Both the position numbers and the translations under genes were made by a program. A stretch of DNA of 64,000 bases. It comes from Paramecium octaurelia (taxonomy: Eukaryota > Ciliophora > Oligohymenophorea > Peniculida > Parameciidae). Shown piece by piece: positions 1 through 13,656 of this stretch. The DNA is taken from contig CAJJDP010000065.1 of the NCBI GenBank assembly GCA_905182995.1, positions 216,146 through 280,145 on the forward strand, read 5' to 3'. Every line of letters starts with the position of its first letter. The stretch's first letter is position 1. The notes under the pieces are model-generated. The model did not search any database. It was not told where the DNA came from and saw only the letters and a list, made by a program, of their open reading frames with translations.

Positions 1-784
1 TTCCAATCTGAATTCCATTTCGTATTCAAATTTTTCTAAGTGTGTGTTTTTATAAAATTTAATAAATATCCATAATGCTCATAGAAGTAACGAACAATCA
101 AGTAGATTAATTTGGGTTTGGGTTACAAATTAGATACACATTTCATAAATCATTATGATTTTTTAATATACCCTAAAATATTCTAATAATGTAAATGAAA
201 TATAAATAATTAAACTTCATAAAACATCTTTTATTTAAATTAGAAGATGAAAGTCATTGTCCTTAATTACTTACTATATAATCTTTTAAGCTAATTTAGA
301 TTTAAATTACATGTATTTATTGACTAGATAATGTAATATTTGGCTGCTAATGTATCCTAGATATAATTATATTTTTAAGACTAAAAACTTTCTTAATAAC
401 ATATATTATTGTGTTGTCAATAGAATAATAAAATCTAGATTTAACCTTAATTAATCATATATTTATATAGATATAAATAACCTATATTCTAGAATAAATT
501 TTCTTATAAATTTTCACAATTTCTTTTTGAATTAATTTTTGTTTCAAAGTCTGATTTGAAATGAAAAAAATCAATTATCAATATTAAACCCATAAAGGGA
601 TTTTAAATATTAATTCAGATACTTAAATTCTGATTTTGATAGAATAAATTGAAATACCAATTTCCATAAAACTTAACATAATAGTTGACTGGAAAGTAAT
701 ATTTCACATAAAAAATTAAGAATATTGACAATGGTGTTATTATTATTAATTAATAATTATTAATAAATATTCTAAATATATTTA
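1..784. other. AT-rich intergenic stretch, no gene seen
   Basis: This is the 3' flank of the giant anoctamin gene whose TGA lies at 785-787. No frame stays open for long under the ciliate code on either strand, and there is no RNA-gene signature. The composition is typical of intergenic DNA in this window. Confidence 0.5.
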
Positions 785-3700
785 TCATCTTCTTTTTTGA
801 CCAGCTTATTGCTGCTATTACTATAAATCTTATTCTTGTTGCTATTTTAATTTATCCTATTATTGAATAAATTTGATGTCTTGAGTGTAAAAGTTATCTT
901 ACTTGAAATAATCAAATTAAGAGGCAGAATAAATGAAATCTAGATTACCATTTACATCTATTTGATTTTAAAACTATTAAATTAATTCCTCAACTATTCC
1001 AGTTGCTTAGAAAACTTTTAAATCTGTAACATTATTATCCTCTTTTACGATATTTCCTACTTCCTCTATAATAAATGCCTCCAATTATTAAGGTATGGTG
1101 TATCTGTAAGGAGAATCAAATTTTTCCCATATGTGATACAGTTTCAGATTTTACTCAAGCAGACCTTTGGTAATCACTCTCAATTCATCAATATTGAATT
1201 GTTGAAATTCAATAACCTATTCAATATATTTGATATATAGATATTTTAACCATCTCTTTTACTGACCCATCAAATAATAAAGTACTCCTTTTGTAGGATG
1301 CGAATTGTTTGAATAAAAATCTCTTAAGGAATCATTAACAAAACTAATTTAATTGATCAACTTGATTAATTGTTCTCCCTCTTAATACATCCTAATTTGA
1401 AGTAATTAAAATTTTGGTACGAAATAATGCACTTTTATCATATATTGATCTTAAAAGTATTCACATAATTCAAGGGCTCTGTCAATAGATTAATGAATCC
1501 AAGACAGCATTATTACTTTGTTAATACCATATTCTACACTATTTAAGATGATTTATTCAAAAGAAAGCAATTACTTTCGTAATTCTGCATCTTGAAATTC
1601 TTCTTAAGTTAATTCCTTCTACTGAATTTTTTAGCTTACAATAAGCTTAATCGATGATATCTAACTAGAAATCTCCTTTAGCCTTTATTTGCAATTCTTT
1701 TTCAGGTTCATTTCTACCATTTGAATTCCTTCAGTAGTTAAATGATACAACAGATATTAGGCTATGATATAAAATACCTTTAATTGCTAAGATCGAAATG
1801 GCAATGTCTATAACAAATACAATAGATCAGTCAATTGAATATCAATTTCAAATATTTGTTATTATTCATTCTATTTTGTTTACTAATATTATGATTGTTA
1901 TCGACCTCTATTGGTTTGATAGGATTACTAATATATGAATTGATGCTATAAGTTGATAACTGATTCAACATGAATCAAAATTTGTTCATTGATGAATGTT
2001 TCATCAATCACATTATTATAATATTGATCTGATTCCTCGTAAATGCAATCAAATAATTGTAAATTAAATAATTTCATTAATTCTTCATTTTAAATGTTAT
2101 TTTAAAAATGAAAGATATTTTTTTCAATTTTTATAATAACTGCTTGTTCAAATTGAGAAGACTTAATATAATTAAGTGCATGTTTGGAAGAATTAAAAGC
2201 TAATTGATAATCATATCTACAAACATAATATCGACTCAACTAATGACAAATAATAGCGTGAAATAAGGTTTTCTCAGTTATTTGATATCTTGCAACCTTG
2301 CTATGCAGTTAATCTACTTCTTCGCCAATTTGCATATTAAAGTATAAAAGTAATGATTCATATAACTGAATCATCTTTGTATATCTAGCATCTAACAGCA
2401 ATTATCGAAGTTGGGTTCTAATTTAAATTTATTGTTCTTCTATATTCTCATGATAGAGTGAAAAATAAAATAAACTTTGAGAATCTAACAGAAGATCCTT
2501 GTATTACTAAATAGTAGGATATCTAATGTATAACTAGTCATATGGCTTAATAATCTTCATATCTTAGGATTTTGTGAAGAATGTGAAGATTTTGAGATCC
2601 ATATCAAATCCCTCATGAGCCTCTTCCAATAACATTGATTTATTTTGTTGCATCTTTTAAATTAAACGAATAAAGATATCCACTTAATCTATCAACTAAA
2701 AGCTAATAAACTATTGAATCAACAATAGAATAAAAATGGATGGGTTTATATCGTAATTAACAATTCTTTTTATGGCTTCAAATGTGAATTATAAACCCAC
2801 TCCTTATTGCAAACTTAAAGTGATAAAAGTGTAAAGTTGTTGATATTTCACAAATCCTATTGCCTCATCATCGAGCAAGTTGCAATAATCATGTAATTAC
2901 ACGATTTATGCAGCCTTTAACATTAAATGAAAAGACTCTTGTTATTTGTTTTCCTCTATTTAATTTAAAGCACCTTGTAATTAGGTTATTTCAAATGAAC
3001 TTTAATTATGGAAGTTCTCAATATGCTTTGGTGAAAATGCATAGCATATTGCCAACAGATATGTCAATCTAAGCTAGCTTAAGCTAAAATGTTAAAACCA
3101 CGATTCTTCCAAATAATAATACTAGTACTTATATTATTTTATGAGACTTTTCAATTGCAATATCTTTGATTTATCTTCGTATTTTCTATTTAGTTTCTAA
3201 TAGTTCTGTATATTCTAATTTATGATAATATTTGTTGATTGATAATCATCCATATGTAGTAATTACATTAGCAATCGTATCCTTAGCAATATGAATCGTA
3301 TATCATCTTTGTCCTACTCTAAAAATTCACAGATTATTTGTCTATTCACAAGTGTTTTATTAATTAGACTTTGAGTCATCAATTGGACCCACATATATTA
3401 AAAGTCGCTACTATCAATAATATCATAAATCTCATTGAAATTTGATTCATTCCACTTTCTAATCTTTAAAATCAAATATTTTCCTAACTCACAATCTTCA
3501 TATGACTTTATCTAATCCTAATGAACTTCAAATTTCATTAATTGCAATATTTAGCACTTTAGATTATCAAAGACTGGTATATTTTATAATTGCAGTTTAA
3601 CGAATTACTAACAATTCTAATCGAACATTACATTTTATTCATCAAACCATACAATCAATTATAAATATTAAAAGTATAGATATTACATGCAGTAATTAAG

Positions 3701-6700
3701 ATTAGTATGAATTTCATCCAAAATATTAAAGTCATTATTAGGCTTATTAAACAAATCAATAACATCATCATCATCCATCTAAGGAGAAAATTAATCTAAA
3801 TTAAACATTTCTAAACTTATTTGTCTTGCTTATTCTAAAATCACAGGTAATTATACAGGCTTAATAATTTTTTAAGTATTTTGTATGCTATCATCTATTA
3901 GAAAACTAGCAAAGCCATAATTTTTATTAAAATATTATTTTATACTTTAAACAATGTTTAATTAATTACTATACCTTTGTAATTGAGATTTGTATTGAAT
4001 TATTACATTTAAATATTCTTAATTATATCTTAAAGTTTCTAATAAAAACATTCTTTGTTCTGAAAACAACCTTGTATTTTATTTATTCTTTTTCCTCTTT
4101 CTGAGAAGAGTATGCTATTCAGTAGGATTCAAATTTTAAAATTCAATATTAAGACACAATTGTCTTATAATTAAATTAATTTCATTTGAACAACTCTATA
4201 TTCCAGTAAGTAAACTATTAAGATCTTCATCAAAGTCTAACTTCAAAGCACATAATGTCGCCATTTTTAAATAGTATATTAGGATAATATCTAAGTTTCT
4301 TTGCATGTAATTTGGTTAAAGAATAATTTTAGAGATATCATCTTTTAAAGATCTAGAGAAAATAGAAACAGCATCTTTATTTTAAGGTGGATATTCTCTT
4401 TTTAAGATATTATCAAATTATTGAATTAAATTTAATGTTTAATCATAAAATTTCATTCGGAATGAACAGTTTATCTTATGTAAGTATAATTAAATTTAAG
4501 AATTGAATGATTAATCCGGTGATTTGAAAATATCAGACGCATATTAAATCTCTTTAAACTTATATTGCTTTCTTATTTCATACACAATTTAATCGATAGT
4601 AATATTGTTATCTAACATAGCTCTTAGGACATCTGTTAATTTGTGATCCATTTACTCTAACTATTAGTATGGATCGTCTATTTGTTTTAAGCAAATCATT
4701 TGAATAATGACTTTCGCTAAATTATAAAGTGGCTATTCACTTTTTAATGTGTTTAATAAAGCATATTATCTGCCATCAAGAAAGTAATTAAAAATGCTGA
4801 TATAAGGATGGGGTTTCGATTTCATTAATATTAGATTTGCATACAAAAACTCATTGATTTCCTCTGCTTTATAATCGATTCCATAGGTTTTTCTAAATTT
4901 GATTACTTACCATAAGCTTAACGGTTTTTCAAGCTCATATAAACATAAGCAATACCCTTTAATTACAAAATCATCAATTTAATCTATAATATTAGACAAT
5001 CTCAAATAGTTTTTACTCTCTGCATAGTAAACTCCATGTTTACTGTCTAATTTCTATTAGAATTACAATTTTTGATTATAAGTAACCTATAAAAATTAGA
5101 CCAAATATTCTTAATCGTTTTTTCTACCTAACCAAATGTTGTCATGATAATGCTTGATCAGCTCAATATTTTGGATTTAAAATTGTTCCTCGATAAAGAA
5201 TTACATAGCAATTTCTTATAATTTAGTAGTCTAAGTGTCAAAAATAAATGTATCTCTAAGTTAATCAATAACTGTCTTAAAAATATAGGATTTTTTAGGA
5301 TATAATATATACTATTGGATATTTAATGATTATGATGTAAGTGGAAAGACAATTTGATCAATTTATTCGAAATTCAACTAGCTTACCATATTAATAAATT
5401 CTTTCATGCTGTATCCATCCATTTTTTAGTTAGTTTCTAGCAATTTATTATATTATTTGTGAATATTACTTTTTAGAGAAAAAGTACCATTTTGAACAGA
5501 GGTTTTCGTAAGTAAACGTATGTTCTAAATAGCAGATCTTCTTAATACTGTCTTTCTAAATCCTCTAATCCAAATGGCCTTAATCTTAAGTACCACTACT
5601 TTTCTGCAATTTAACCACAGGTTTTTCTCAATATAATTCTATTATTTCTACACCATATTTTCATATTCTTTAATATCGTCAGGTTTGTTGCTGTTTTTAG
5701 TCACCTATTAAAACTTCTTTCTAAATTTTAATTGGGCATTGTCAGAATACACTTGATGAGTTAGTTTGTAATTCTATTTTAAAATATTTAACTTTCTTTA
5801 ATCTAAATTCTTGATAGCCAATTTTTTCCTTTTCATATAAAAGTGTCTTTAAGTCAAACGATCTTCAGTCCACAATTTCTTATAGGTTGTTAAGACTGAC
5901 AATTTATACAAATATTTCCAATATTTGATTAATTTCTTTTTCCTTTGAAAAGGATTTAAATTATTATACTGAATTTCAAATGCCCAATTTGAGACTCTTT
6001 AAGAAAACTAGTTATGCAGCAATTCATAAGGTGGATCATCTAAATCAATTTTTTTAGGTTGTACTTTAGTTTCTCTTTTTTAATTCAATTCCTCCCTTAA
6101 TTAACCTTTTCTAATATGCTCTTCAAGATCTGATTGCGAGCTGATAGTTTAAAAACTACCAAACTCCATATTATTAGTGGAACTATATACTTTAAATAAG
6201 GGAAATCTTTTATAGATGTCTTCTTCTTCTTTTTTGATTTTTGTACTTTGTTTTGTCTTACTAAAAATTTCGAGAGTTGATTTAAGAAGATATTTATGTC
6301 TTATTGTCAATTAAGTTAGTCTAAAAGGAGTATCACCAAAAACCGAGGCTATCACAAATTTAAATAGACTGTTTGAGATTAGCAGACTTAAGAATACTAA
6401 GACCAACTATTCTCCATATTTTTTATTATATAGAACAGTAATTATACCCGTATTGGTGAGGATACCAATTTGATTTACAAGATCTAAAATGTTATTCCAA
6501 ATTCCTAAAGAACTTTCATTCTAGGGCCAGGGTCTTTGGAGACAATACATAAAGGAATACTTCTTCACTTGCAATTATAAAATGTTGAAGGACCATAAGA
6601 GAAAAAAGCTAAGAGGAAATGAGTATCCGAAAATGATTAGTAAGGAATAAAGAATCAAGATTTCCATATAATCCTCCAAGGTGCCATATCTTTCAGGACT

Positions 6701-9700
6701 TATTGCATATGATTACCTTCTTGAGGTTTCATCAATAAATTATTAAATATCATTGTCATTGATTTCATATTTAATCTTAGGATATTTAGCTAAATCTGAT
6801 ATGAATTTAAATAATTGCAAAATTTTGAATAGAAATTACCAAATGATGATGGTAGAAAAGTAATATTGCACATGTCTAGAGCAATTGCTTTTTGAACAAT
6901 ATAAGTTCAAAGGCCCATTGAGGTAACCTATGAATAACAGAGGGACCACATATGAACAAAAATAGAGGATAAATTTCTTAACAACAAAACTGGTTTCGTA
7001 TTTTTACATGGTTTTATGATTTTCAAAATCGGTGACTGATGTAGAAATGTAATCATAGAATTTATCAACAAACAATTAGACAAATACATTGATAGTAGCT
7101 GATAGTGTAACTTCCAATGACATCACTGAGACATTAGAGAACTCACTACCAAATGAGTTTCTCAAGGCTGTGGTAAGTGTAAACAATCCTACTACTAATC
7201 CACTGTAAGCTGCTATTAATAACACAAGCAATATGGAGGCAAGGAACAATCTTAACACTAAATCACTATCATCTTGAGCTGCTGAATTCAACTGGTCATT
7301 TTCCAAGGATCTTATAAAGGTTCCTTTGAATGATGATCTTTCGGTAGATTTCTCCTTTTCATTTAATTAACCATATTTCAAATTAAATCTTACTTATTAT
7401 TGTTTCCAATAATCAGTTACTATGCTATTCCACTGTATTAATACAAATGTGAATATCATTGTAATTATAATACTGGCTTCACCATCTTGATTGTTCAATA
7501 TCCATTCAGCCAGACTGCATCCAAAACCACAAACAGAAATAAATGTCAGCATTTTTGTATAATAACTCATGAAAAAAAAGTACAATCCAATTTTCTCACC
7601 GTAATATGAACATATAACATCAATAGGTGCAAACCAAGGTTCTAATATTCTGAATTTCCATTCATCTGCAAAAAAGAATAGCTTTTTATGATAAAATTAG
7701 GTTTCACTTGTTAGGGCCTTCTCAAAGTTCTAGCAATAACCTAGTAACTCATATTGATCATTTAAACAAAAAAATTGATTAATATAGCCTTTCATAGTAA
7801 AGGAATTGATATCAAAGCAGTCATCAACAGCAAAATACACTAATTTTAATCTGTCGATTGATGAAAATACAGAGATATTTCCATCTTCATCTTTCTAATA
7901 TTTACACCAAATCATCTATTATTAAGCTTAGAGAGTAGGTGCCATCTTTTTTGTGGGTCTCCTAAAGTTTATATAAGGCTCTTAGGGTGTTAAATCAACT
8001 TGGTCCCAGAGATTTTTTAGATATTTTTTAGAATCATTAGCCACTTCTAATGATTCAATAAAGGCTTACATATAATTATATGCCAATCTCTCCTTCTATA
8101 AGATTTTGATATACTTTGTCAATGGAATGTTTTATTCAATCATATATTGTTTGTATTCATTCATTAAGGATTCAGCATTGTGATCATAAACTTCTAATTT
8201 CTCTAAGTGTTATTTATTTTCAGGATTCAGAATATTTTGTTTGTTTAGAAATATTTCCTATTTATTTCCTAAACCTTATGATATCAATTCCTTTTGAAAT
8301 CTTTTGATGTACAATTGAAAGGAATCCATCTATTTATTTAGTATGGCTGACAAATCACTGTCTATAATGTTTTGTTGCCTATGTTCAGACACACACTTTT
8401 TCAAATGCACCAAGTATTTATAAAATGCAAACCATTCGTCATCTGTTGGACCATTATCTTCTTCATCATTTAGGTCCTATTTTCCATACTAAAATAATTC
8501 TTAATTGATGTGACTCTGATTTACCTCTCTACTTAATCTTTTGAAATTGATTTATTCAATTAATTCTATTATTTGAGGTCTCAAATACTCAAAAAACGTT
8601 GTGCACTTGTATTCATAAGGCTTCCATAATCGATTATTCAATCTTAAGGGTCTTAATCTCTTATCAACAGGTTCAAGGGAAAAAAGGTCACTGAACCAAA
8701 AATTTAATCGTTTTGAAAGCTTTTTTTACTCAGCTACAACTTTTAAATTCTCCTCATCCATCTTTATCAAAAGAAATATCCATCTGCCATCATTCGATAT
8801 TACTTACCTGGTTTAAAATCCCTTCCTTGATAATTGAATCAAAATTGCATTCCTTAACATTGTTGATGTGTCCAATGCCTCCTTTGGTGTTTTAAACCAT
8901 TATTCTTGGATCTGATTTAAGTACTCCCCCTTTACGTCACATCTAATTTAAGCCTCCTCTAAACTTTTATAATCCAAATTTATAAAATCTATCAAATTAG
9001 CTTTCATATTCGAACTCAACGCTGCCTCGAACTTTTCTCTCAAAGACTTCATTGCGTAATTCAATTTCTCTTAAGCACTCAAAATTGGTCTTATACTTTT
9101 AGAAAACCTTTTGCCTGACAAAGTTTATTAGGTGAAAAATTATTTATATCTTACATCACTTTATTAGGATTATAATTGAAAAGGGTCTGAAGAGAGGGAG
9201 TTTTGCAGCTCAGACTAAGATATTGATAATAATTAATAACTCGTCTCTATTGCTTTAAATAACAATTGGTCATTTAGTGATTTAGGATTTATCTTCAAGG
9301 CCTATTGGACAAAGTCAAAAAACTCCAAGGGTCTCATTTGCTAAGGACGAGCAACCTCTTCATAATCTGGGTTAGGAAAGCTCATAATTTCTCAATATAT
9401 ATAATTACGAAATCACTCCATCGGGATAAAATGCTGTATGGAAATCATATGAACATTTCCCAATTAGTCTTTCATAATCTTTTTAATCCTCCTCTGTAAA
9501 TTCAGTTCCCTAAAGGGCTTTTAAATATAATTCATATAGTTTTAAAGGATCTTAAAGTTTGTTATCAATCTTCTTCCTCTTTTTCGTTTTAGGCTAGTCT
9601 TTAACTACTTTAGATTCGCTTTTAAATTACTGGAATGGAAGGTATTTCTATCGGAAACCAGCTTGACATTCTGTATTTGGTCTTGCTTACTGTAATTTAT

Positions 9701-9704
9701 ACAT
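785..9704 (-). CDS. Giant anoctamin (TMEM16)-like membrane protein with ~1,780-residue C-terminal extension
   Basis: One frame stays free of TGA from about 7585 down to the stop at 785-787, roughly 2,270 codons. The anoctamin core is clear: the pre-TM segment YFFFMSYYTKMLTF, an EWILN/ITMIFTFVLIQW helix ending in YWKQ, the motif TDFENHKTMQKYE before TM7, EDYMEILILYS, and RPWPQNESSLGIWNNIL. Anoctamins are Ca2+-regulated chloride channels or lipid scramblases. Two acidic Ca2+-site positions expected in TM8 read I and Q (LLWSFNILQLQVKKY, near 6557-6600), and the expected TM6 Glu reads Lys (FVDKFY). Everything below about 6150 is a helix-rich, Gln-rich tail with an IQ-like stretch (IKAIWIRGFRKTVLRR) and no recognised fold. 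The N-terminal part has at least two short introns (near 9400 and 8800). The start MYKLQQARPN is chosen because the upstream gene's stop lies at 9767-9769. Total about 2,950 residues; usual anoctamins are 700-1,000. Confidence 0.85.
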
Positions 9705-9766
9705 ATATTATTAAGCACTAAATGCAAAATATGTAATTTATAAATAAATATTGATGTAAATTGTTT

Positions 9767-12700
9767 TCATAAAGGTTAATCAGCATCAGATACTTCCTCT
9801 TTATTTATAGATTATTACTAAATTTAATCAATTAAAATCTTACAAATATTCCAACACTATTAAATAACTTATCTTCCATGTGTTCTGCAACTGGATCATC
9901 CGGCACTTTTTCATCATCCTCAAGATCTTAAGGCTCTTTTTATACTAAGGCTGGATTAGTAAATTTGTCATAACCAGTACCATCTTCAAATTTCTCATTA
10001 TCGTATCCGTCATCATTCTCTTTATTCTAATTCTATACAGGCTTATTGTTTTTTTATTAAATCTCCAATTCCCTTTCCTTCTTTTTCTCTTCTAAGATTT
10101 TCCTTCCTTCCTCCTTCTATTGCTTCTTTTTGTAAGCCTTTTGAATTTTAACAGCTACATCATCAAGCTCTTGCTATTCCTTTTGTTTTAATTCTTCTTC
10201 CTTCTTTCTTAATTCCTCTAACCTTCTTTCCTCTTTGAGTTCTTCTAATAATTTTTTCCCTTCTGATTTATTTTTTTTGTGTCTGTAAGCCCCTTGTATT
10301 CTTGATGCTGCCATATTAATTTCCTCTTCCTTAGCTTTAATTTCCTTCTTAACTTCTAATTAATCATCCAGCTCTTATTCAAACTCAAAATCATAATCAT
10401 CTTCATTAATTTTTTTATCTTTAACTCCTTTTTTTTGATTCTTATGTACTGAATCTCTCTCATTTCTTTTACTCTCTAACATTTGTTTTGCCTCATCCAT
10501 TTACTACTTATCTTTGGAGCCCCTTTAATTTTTCAAAGCATTTTCCTCCTATTCTTTCCTTAATTTTTCCTCCCTCTCCCTCTATCTTCTTATCCTGTCC
10601 TCCTCCTTTTACTTTTAATCATTAACAAACTTTTCTCTTTTCTTTTACTCTAATAATGCTTTAGCTTCTGCTATTTATTTCTTTTTTTAATAAGCTAACT
10701 ATATCTTTAAAGCAGCATCCTCCTCTTCTTTCAATAACTTTTCTTTTTCCTCTTATTCTTTTAATAATCTCTATCTTTCCAATTCTTCCTACTGCTTTTT
10801 TGCTTCTTATTCAGCTAAATATTATTCTTTTTCCTTTTTTTTCTATTCTAATATTTTCTTACCCTCTTCTTTCTACTTTTTTTGTTTGTAAGCATTTTAT
10901 ATCAACAATGCTTTCTCCTCTTCCTCTTTTCTTAATTATTCTTCATATCTTCTTTATTCTTCTTCTTTTTCTTTCTATTTTTACTCTTCCTCTTTCCTTA
11001 TTCTTTCTTCTTCCTATCTTCTTTACTCCTCTTATTTCTTTTTTTAATCTTCCAAAATCTTCCTTTACTCCTCCTCTTATCTCCTTTTTTAATCTTCCAA
11101 TATTTTCCTTTGCTCTTCCTCTTATCTTTTTTTCTCTTCTTACTATTTCTTTAATTATTACTCCTGCTTCTTCTTCTTCTCTTTTTCTTCTAGATATTAT
11201 CTCTTCTTTTCTTTCTACTCCTCCTAAATTCTCTTACCTTCTTCCTTTTACTTTTTCTTTTTATAGGCAAGCTAAATCTTCACTGCTGCATCCTCTTAAT
11301 CCTCTTAAGGCTTCTCTTCTTAATCATCAAATTGTTCCTAATATTCTTCTTCTGCATTGTCCTATTTACCCTATTCTTTTGCTTTTGCTGAGTTTTATGA
11401 ATTCTTATCCTCATCTCTCTCGAAGTAATCATCATAATTCTCATCTTCTTCATCATGCTTTTTATGTTCCTTTGCAGACTGATAATTAGCATCATTATCA
11501 ATAATTTAAGATGAATTTCTAGCATGACTTCTAATCTTAGCCTATTTTGAAGTATCTGAATTCTACGTCTAAATCTTTATGTAATCATTAGGGCTGTCTT
11601 ATTTTTATGTATTAGGAGGAGAATTTAACTTTTACTAATTTTCCAATTTTGGCTATTGATTTCCCTTGAAATCATCTCTAAAGAATTATTCCCATTACAA
11701 TTAGACCAAGTCCCTATACACTTGATAAATGTGAATGAACAATTAATCCTTTTACAATTCAGTCATAGATATATGAGACTCCAATATTAGTTATTCAAAT
11801 TATCTTATATTGATGTAGTCTTAATTTTGAAATTTCTACCTAAATTTCTTTGTAAGTTCTTCTTTATTTTTCAATAAAGTCTATAACAATATTAAATAAA
11901 GTATTTACTTTTCTAACTTCTTAATAAATTGATGATCCATCATAGGTGATGTATTCTTGAATAAGAGACAATATCATATTCTTAAGTCTATTGGCACTTA
12001 TCATTTTTTAAATTGGTTAATCATATCCATCACTTTTGAGTAATGCTTTTGCAAATTTTTAGGCTTTGACCGCATTCATGTCCAATTTGGTCTTTAAAAA
12101 CTCAACAACTCCATTCTCATTTAATCTGCCCTTATTCAAAATAGACAATTTCTAAAATGATTTGAATATAATACTTCCTTGAATTTTGCGAAGGGTATAT
12201 TATCCAAATACAATTAACAACGTATTTCATCAGCATAACATTGTGCCAATTCTTAATCAAGTAAAATAGAATCTGTACTATTATTCTACCTTAATTATTC
12301 CTATTATTGAAACTATGCTATTTGCTGCTATTAAGAAATATTATTATTCTAATTCTTGGGACTGGATGATTGTTATTATTATAAGTTTCTGCCTTATTTC
12401 TATTCCAATTATTTTCTATTGTCTGATTAAAATTTCTTTAATTGTTACTCCAATTTTTGGATCTTCTCCTTCTATTCTTCCACTAAGTAATTCAATTTGG
12501 TCCTCTCTTCTATATCCTTATCGATCTCCTCCTAACTAATCAAATATTGGCCATTAGTTCCTCTCTTCTTGAATACTTGTAACTTTTGATTTAACAATTA
12601 GATATCTCTGCCTTGCTTATTCATTTATTTCAATTATTGCTGTGCCTGGTGTTCTAATTAAGTATTCCTCTCTTCATAAAGTCTAAAATGATCAATTATT

Positions 12701-13573
12701 TTACTTGACAATCTATACTAACTCCTAGTTGTCCTTGAGGTAAGTTTCATTCTGTTATTGCAACTCTTTGACAAATTCATTATTTGATGAGTGCTCCTGA
12801 GCATGACTATGATATATATCAATTTACTTTTATTATTATTATAGTATTTCATCTCTTTCTTTTAGTAGTTCTCTCAATCTCTAGAGTTCTTCATAGACTT
12901 CCCTGATTTCAGCCTTGATTATGAGATATTACTTACATCGAGTTCTTAGAATTTGCTTACTTTAGCATTTTTCTTAAAATTTTATATTGTTATTTCTTTT
13001 TCTCTCAATTCATTTTGTTACTCCTTGATTTGTCTTTTCATTTATAGAAATAGTGATGTCTAAGAATATCAATATAGAATTCAAACCTCAACTCCCAATT
13101 TCATTTGAACATTTTTCAAATTGCCATTGTTTTGAAAATCCTCTATGATTCTCTCGTATTTTTAGATTGTTTTCTATCTATTAATTATTAGCAATTACTT
13201 CCTATTATAAAATGGTTGTCCTCAATTAATAATTATCTGTTTTCAAGTGGTTGATTTGTGTTTTTGCCTAGGATAAATGCTCAAAAAGTCTTTCCTTGTC
13301 AAACACTTCCATGTTATTTCTAAAAAAATCAGTTTCTTGTTAAATCTATCTTGCCCTTATTTCGTTCTAACCACTTTGTGGTCTCTCCTCCATCAAGTTA
13401 TTCACTTTAACCTTTTTCACACTTCTTAAATTAAATTAAGTTACATTTTAAATCCTTTAACAGAATTTCCATAAGGTTGGCTAGTAGGTATTTTTTAATT
13501 AGGATTTTTGGCTGACTGAGCTCGAATCGCTTTCTACCATTTTGAATAAAATATATACTTATCTTTCCGACAT
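9767..13573 (-). CDS. IQ-motif, coiled-coil protein (calmodulin-binding, probably cytoskeletal)
   Basis: The start MSERQ (CAT at 13571-13573) is followed by 20-26 nt introns, one being GTAACTTAATTTAATTTAAG. The N-terminal half is coiled coil (for example KIQKLEQQLKKFQSDNRKQ). A middle segment (KGRLNENGVVEFLKTKLD) resembles a degenerate EF-hand pair. The C-terminal third is extremely Glu/Lys rich and carries at least five IQ-like units: AAVKIQLAYKKK, ALLIQNAYKQKK, AALKIQLAYQKK, AASRIQGAYRHKK and VAVKIQKAYKKK, about 70-100 residues apart. IQ motifs bind calmodulin or centrins, so a ciliary or basal-body scaffold is a reasonable inference, but no orthologue is recognised. The tail is acidic and ends EEVSDADQPL just before the anoctamin gene. 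About 1,230 residues. Confidence 0.8.
9880..11300 (-). repeat. Array of IQ-like repeats inside the coiled-coil gene
   Basis: At least five copies of A-x-x-I-Q-x-A-Y-x-x-K-K occur, separated by long Glu/Lys/Gln helices (EEGKKILEEKKKE type). The purine-rich coding strand gives long pyrimidine runs on the + strand. A sixth, decayed unit (NALKNQRGSKDK) lies between copies three and four. Confidence 0.7.
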
Positions 13574-13656
13574 GTAAAATTAATTATTAATAATATTTAT
13601 ATAGCAATATATTTAAATAGAAGTTGCATCAACCTAATTTGAAACAACAGTATTTA

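Noticed and set aside
10800-11489. Long plus-strand frame rich in Leu, Phe, Ser and Pro
   Set aside because: It is the antisense shadow of the Glu/Lys-rich IQ coiled-coil gene on the minus strand.
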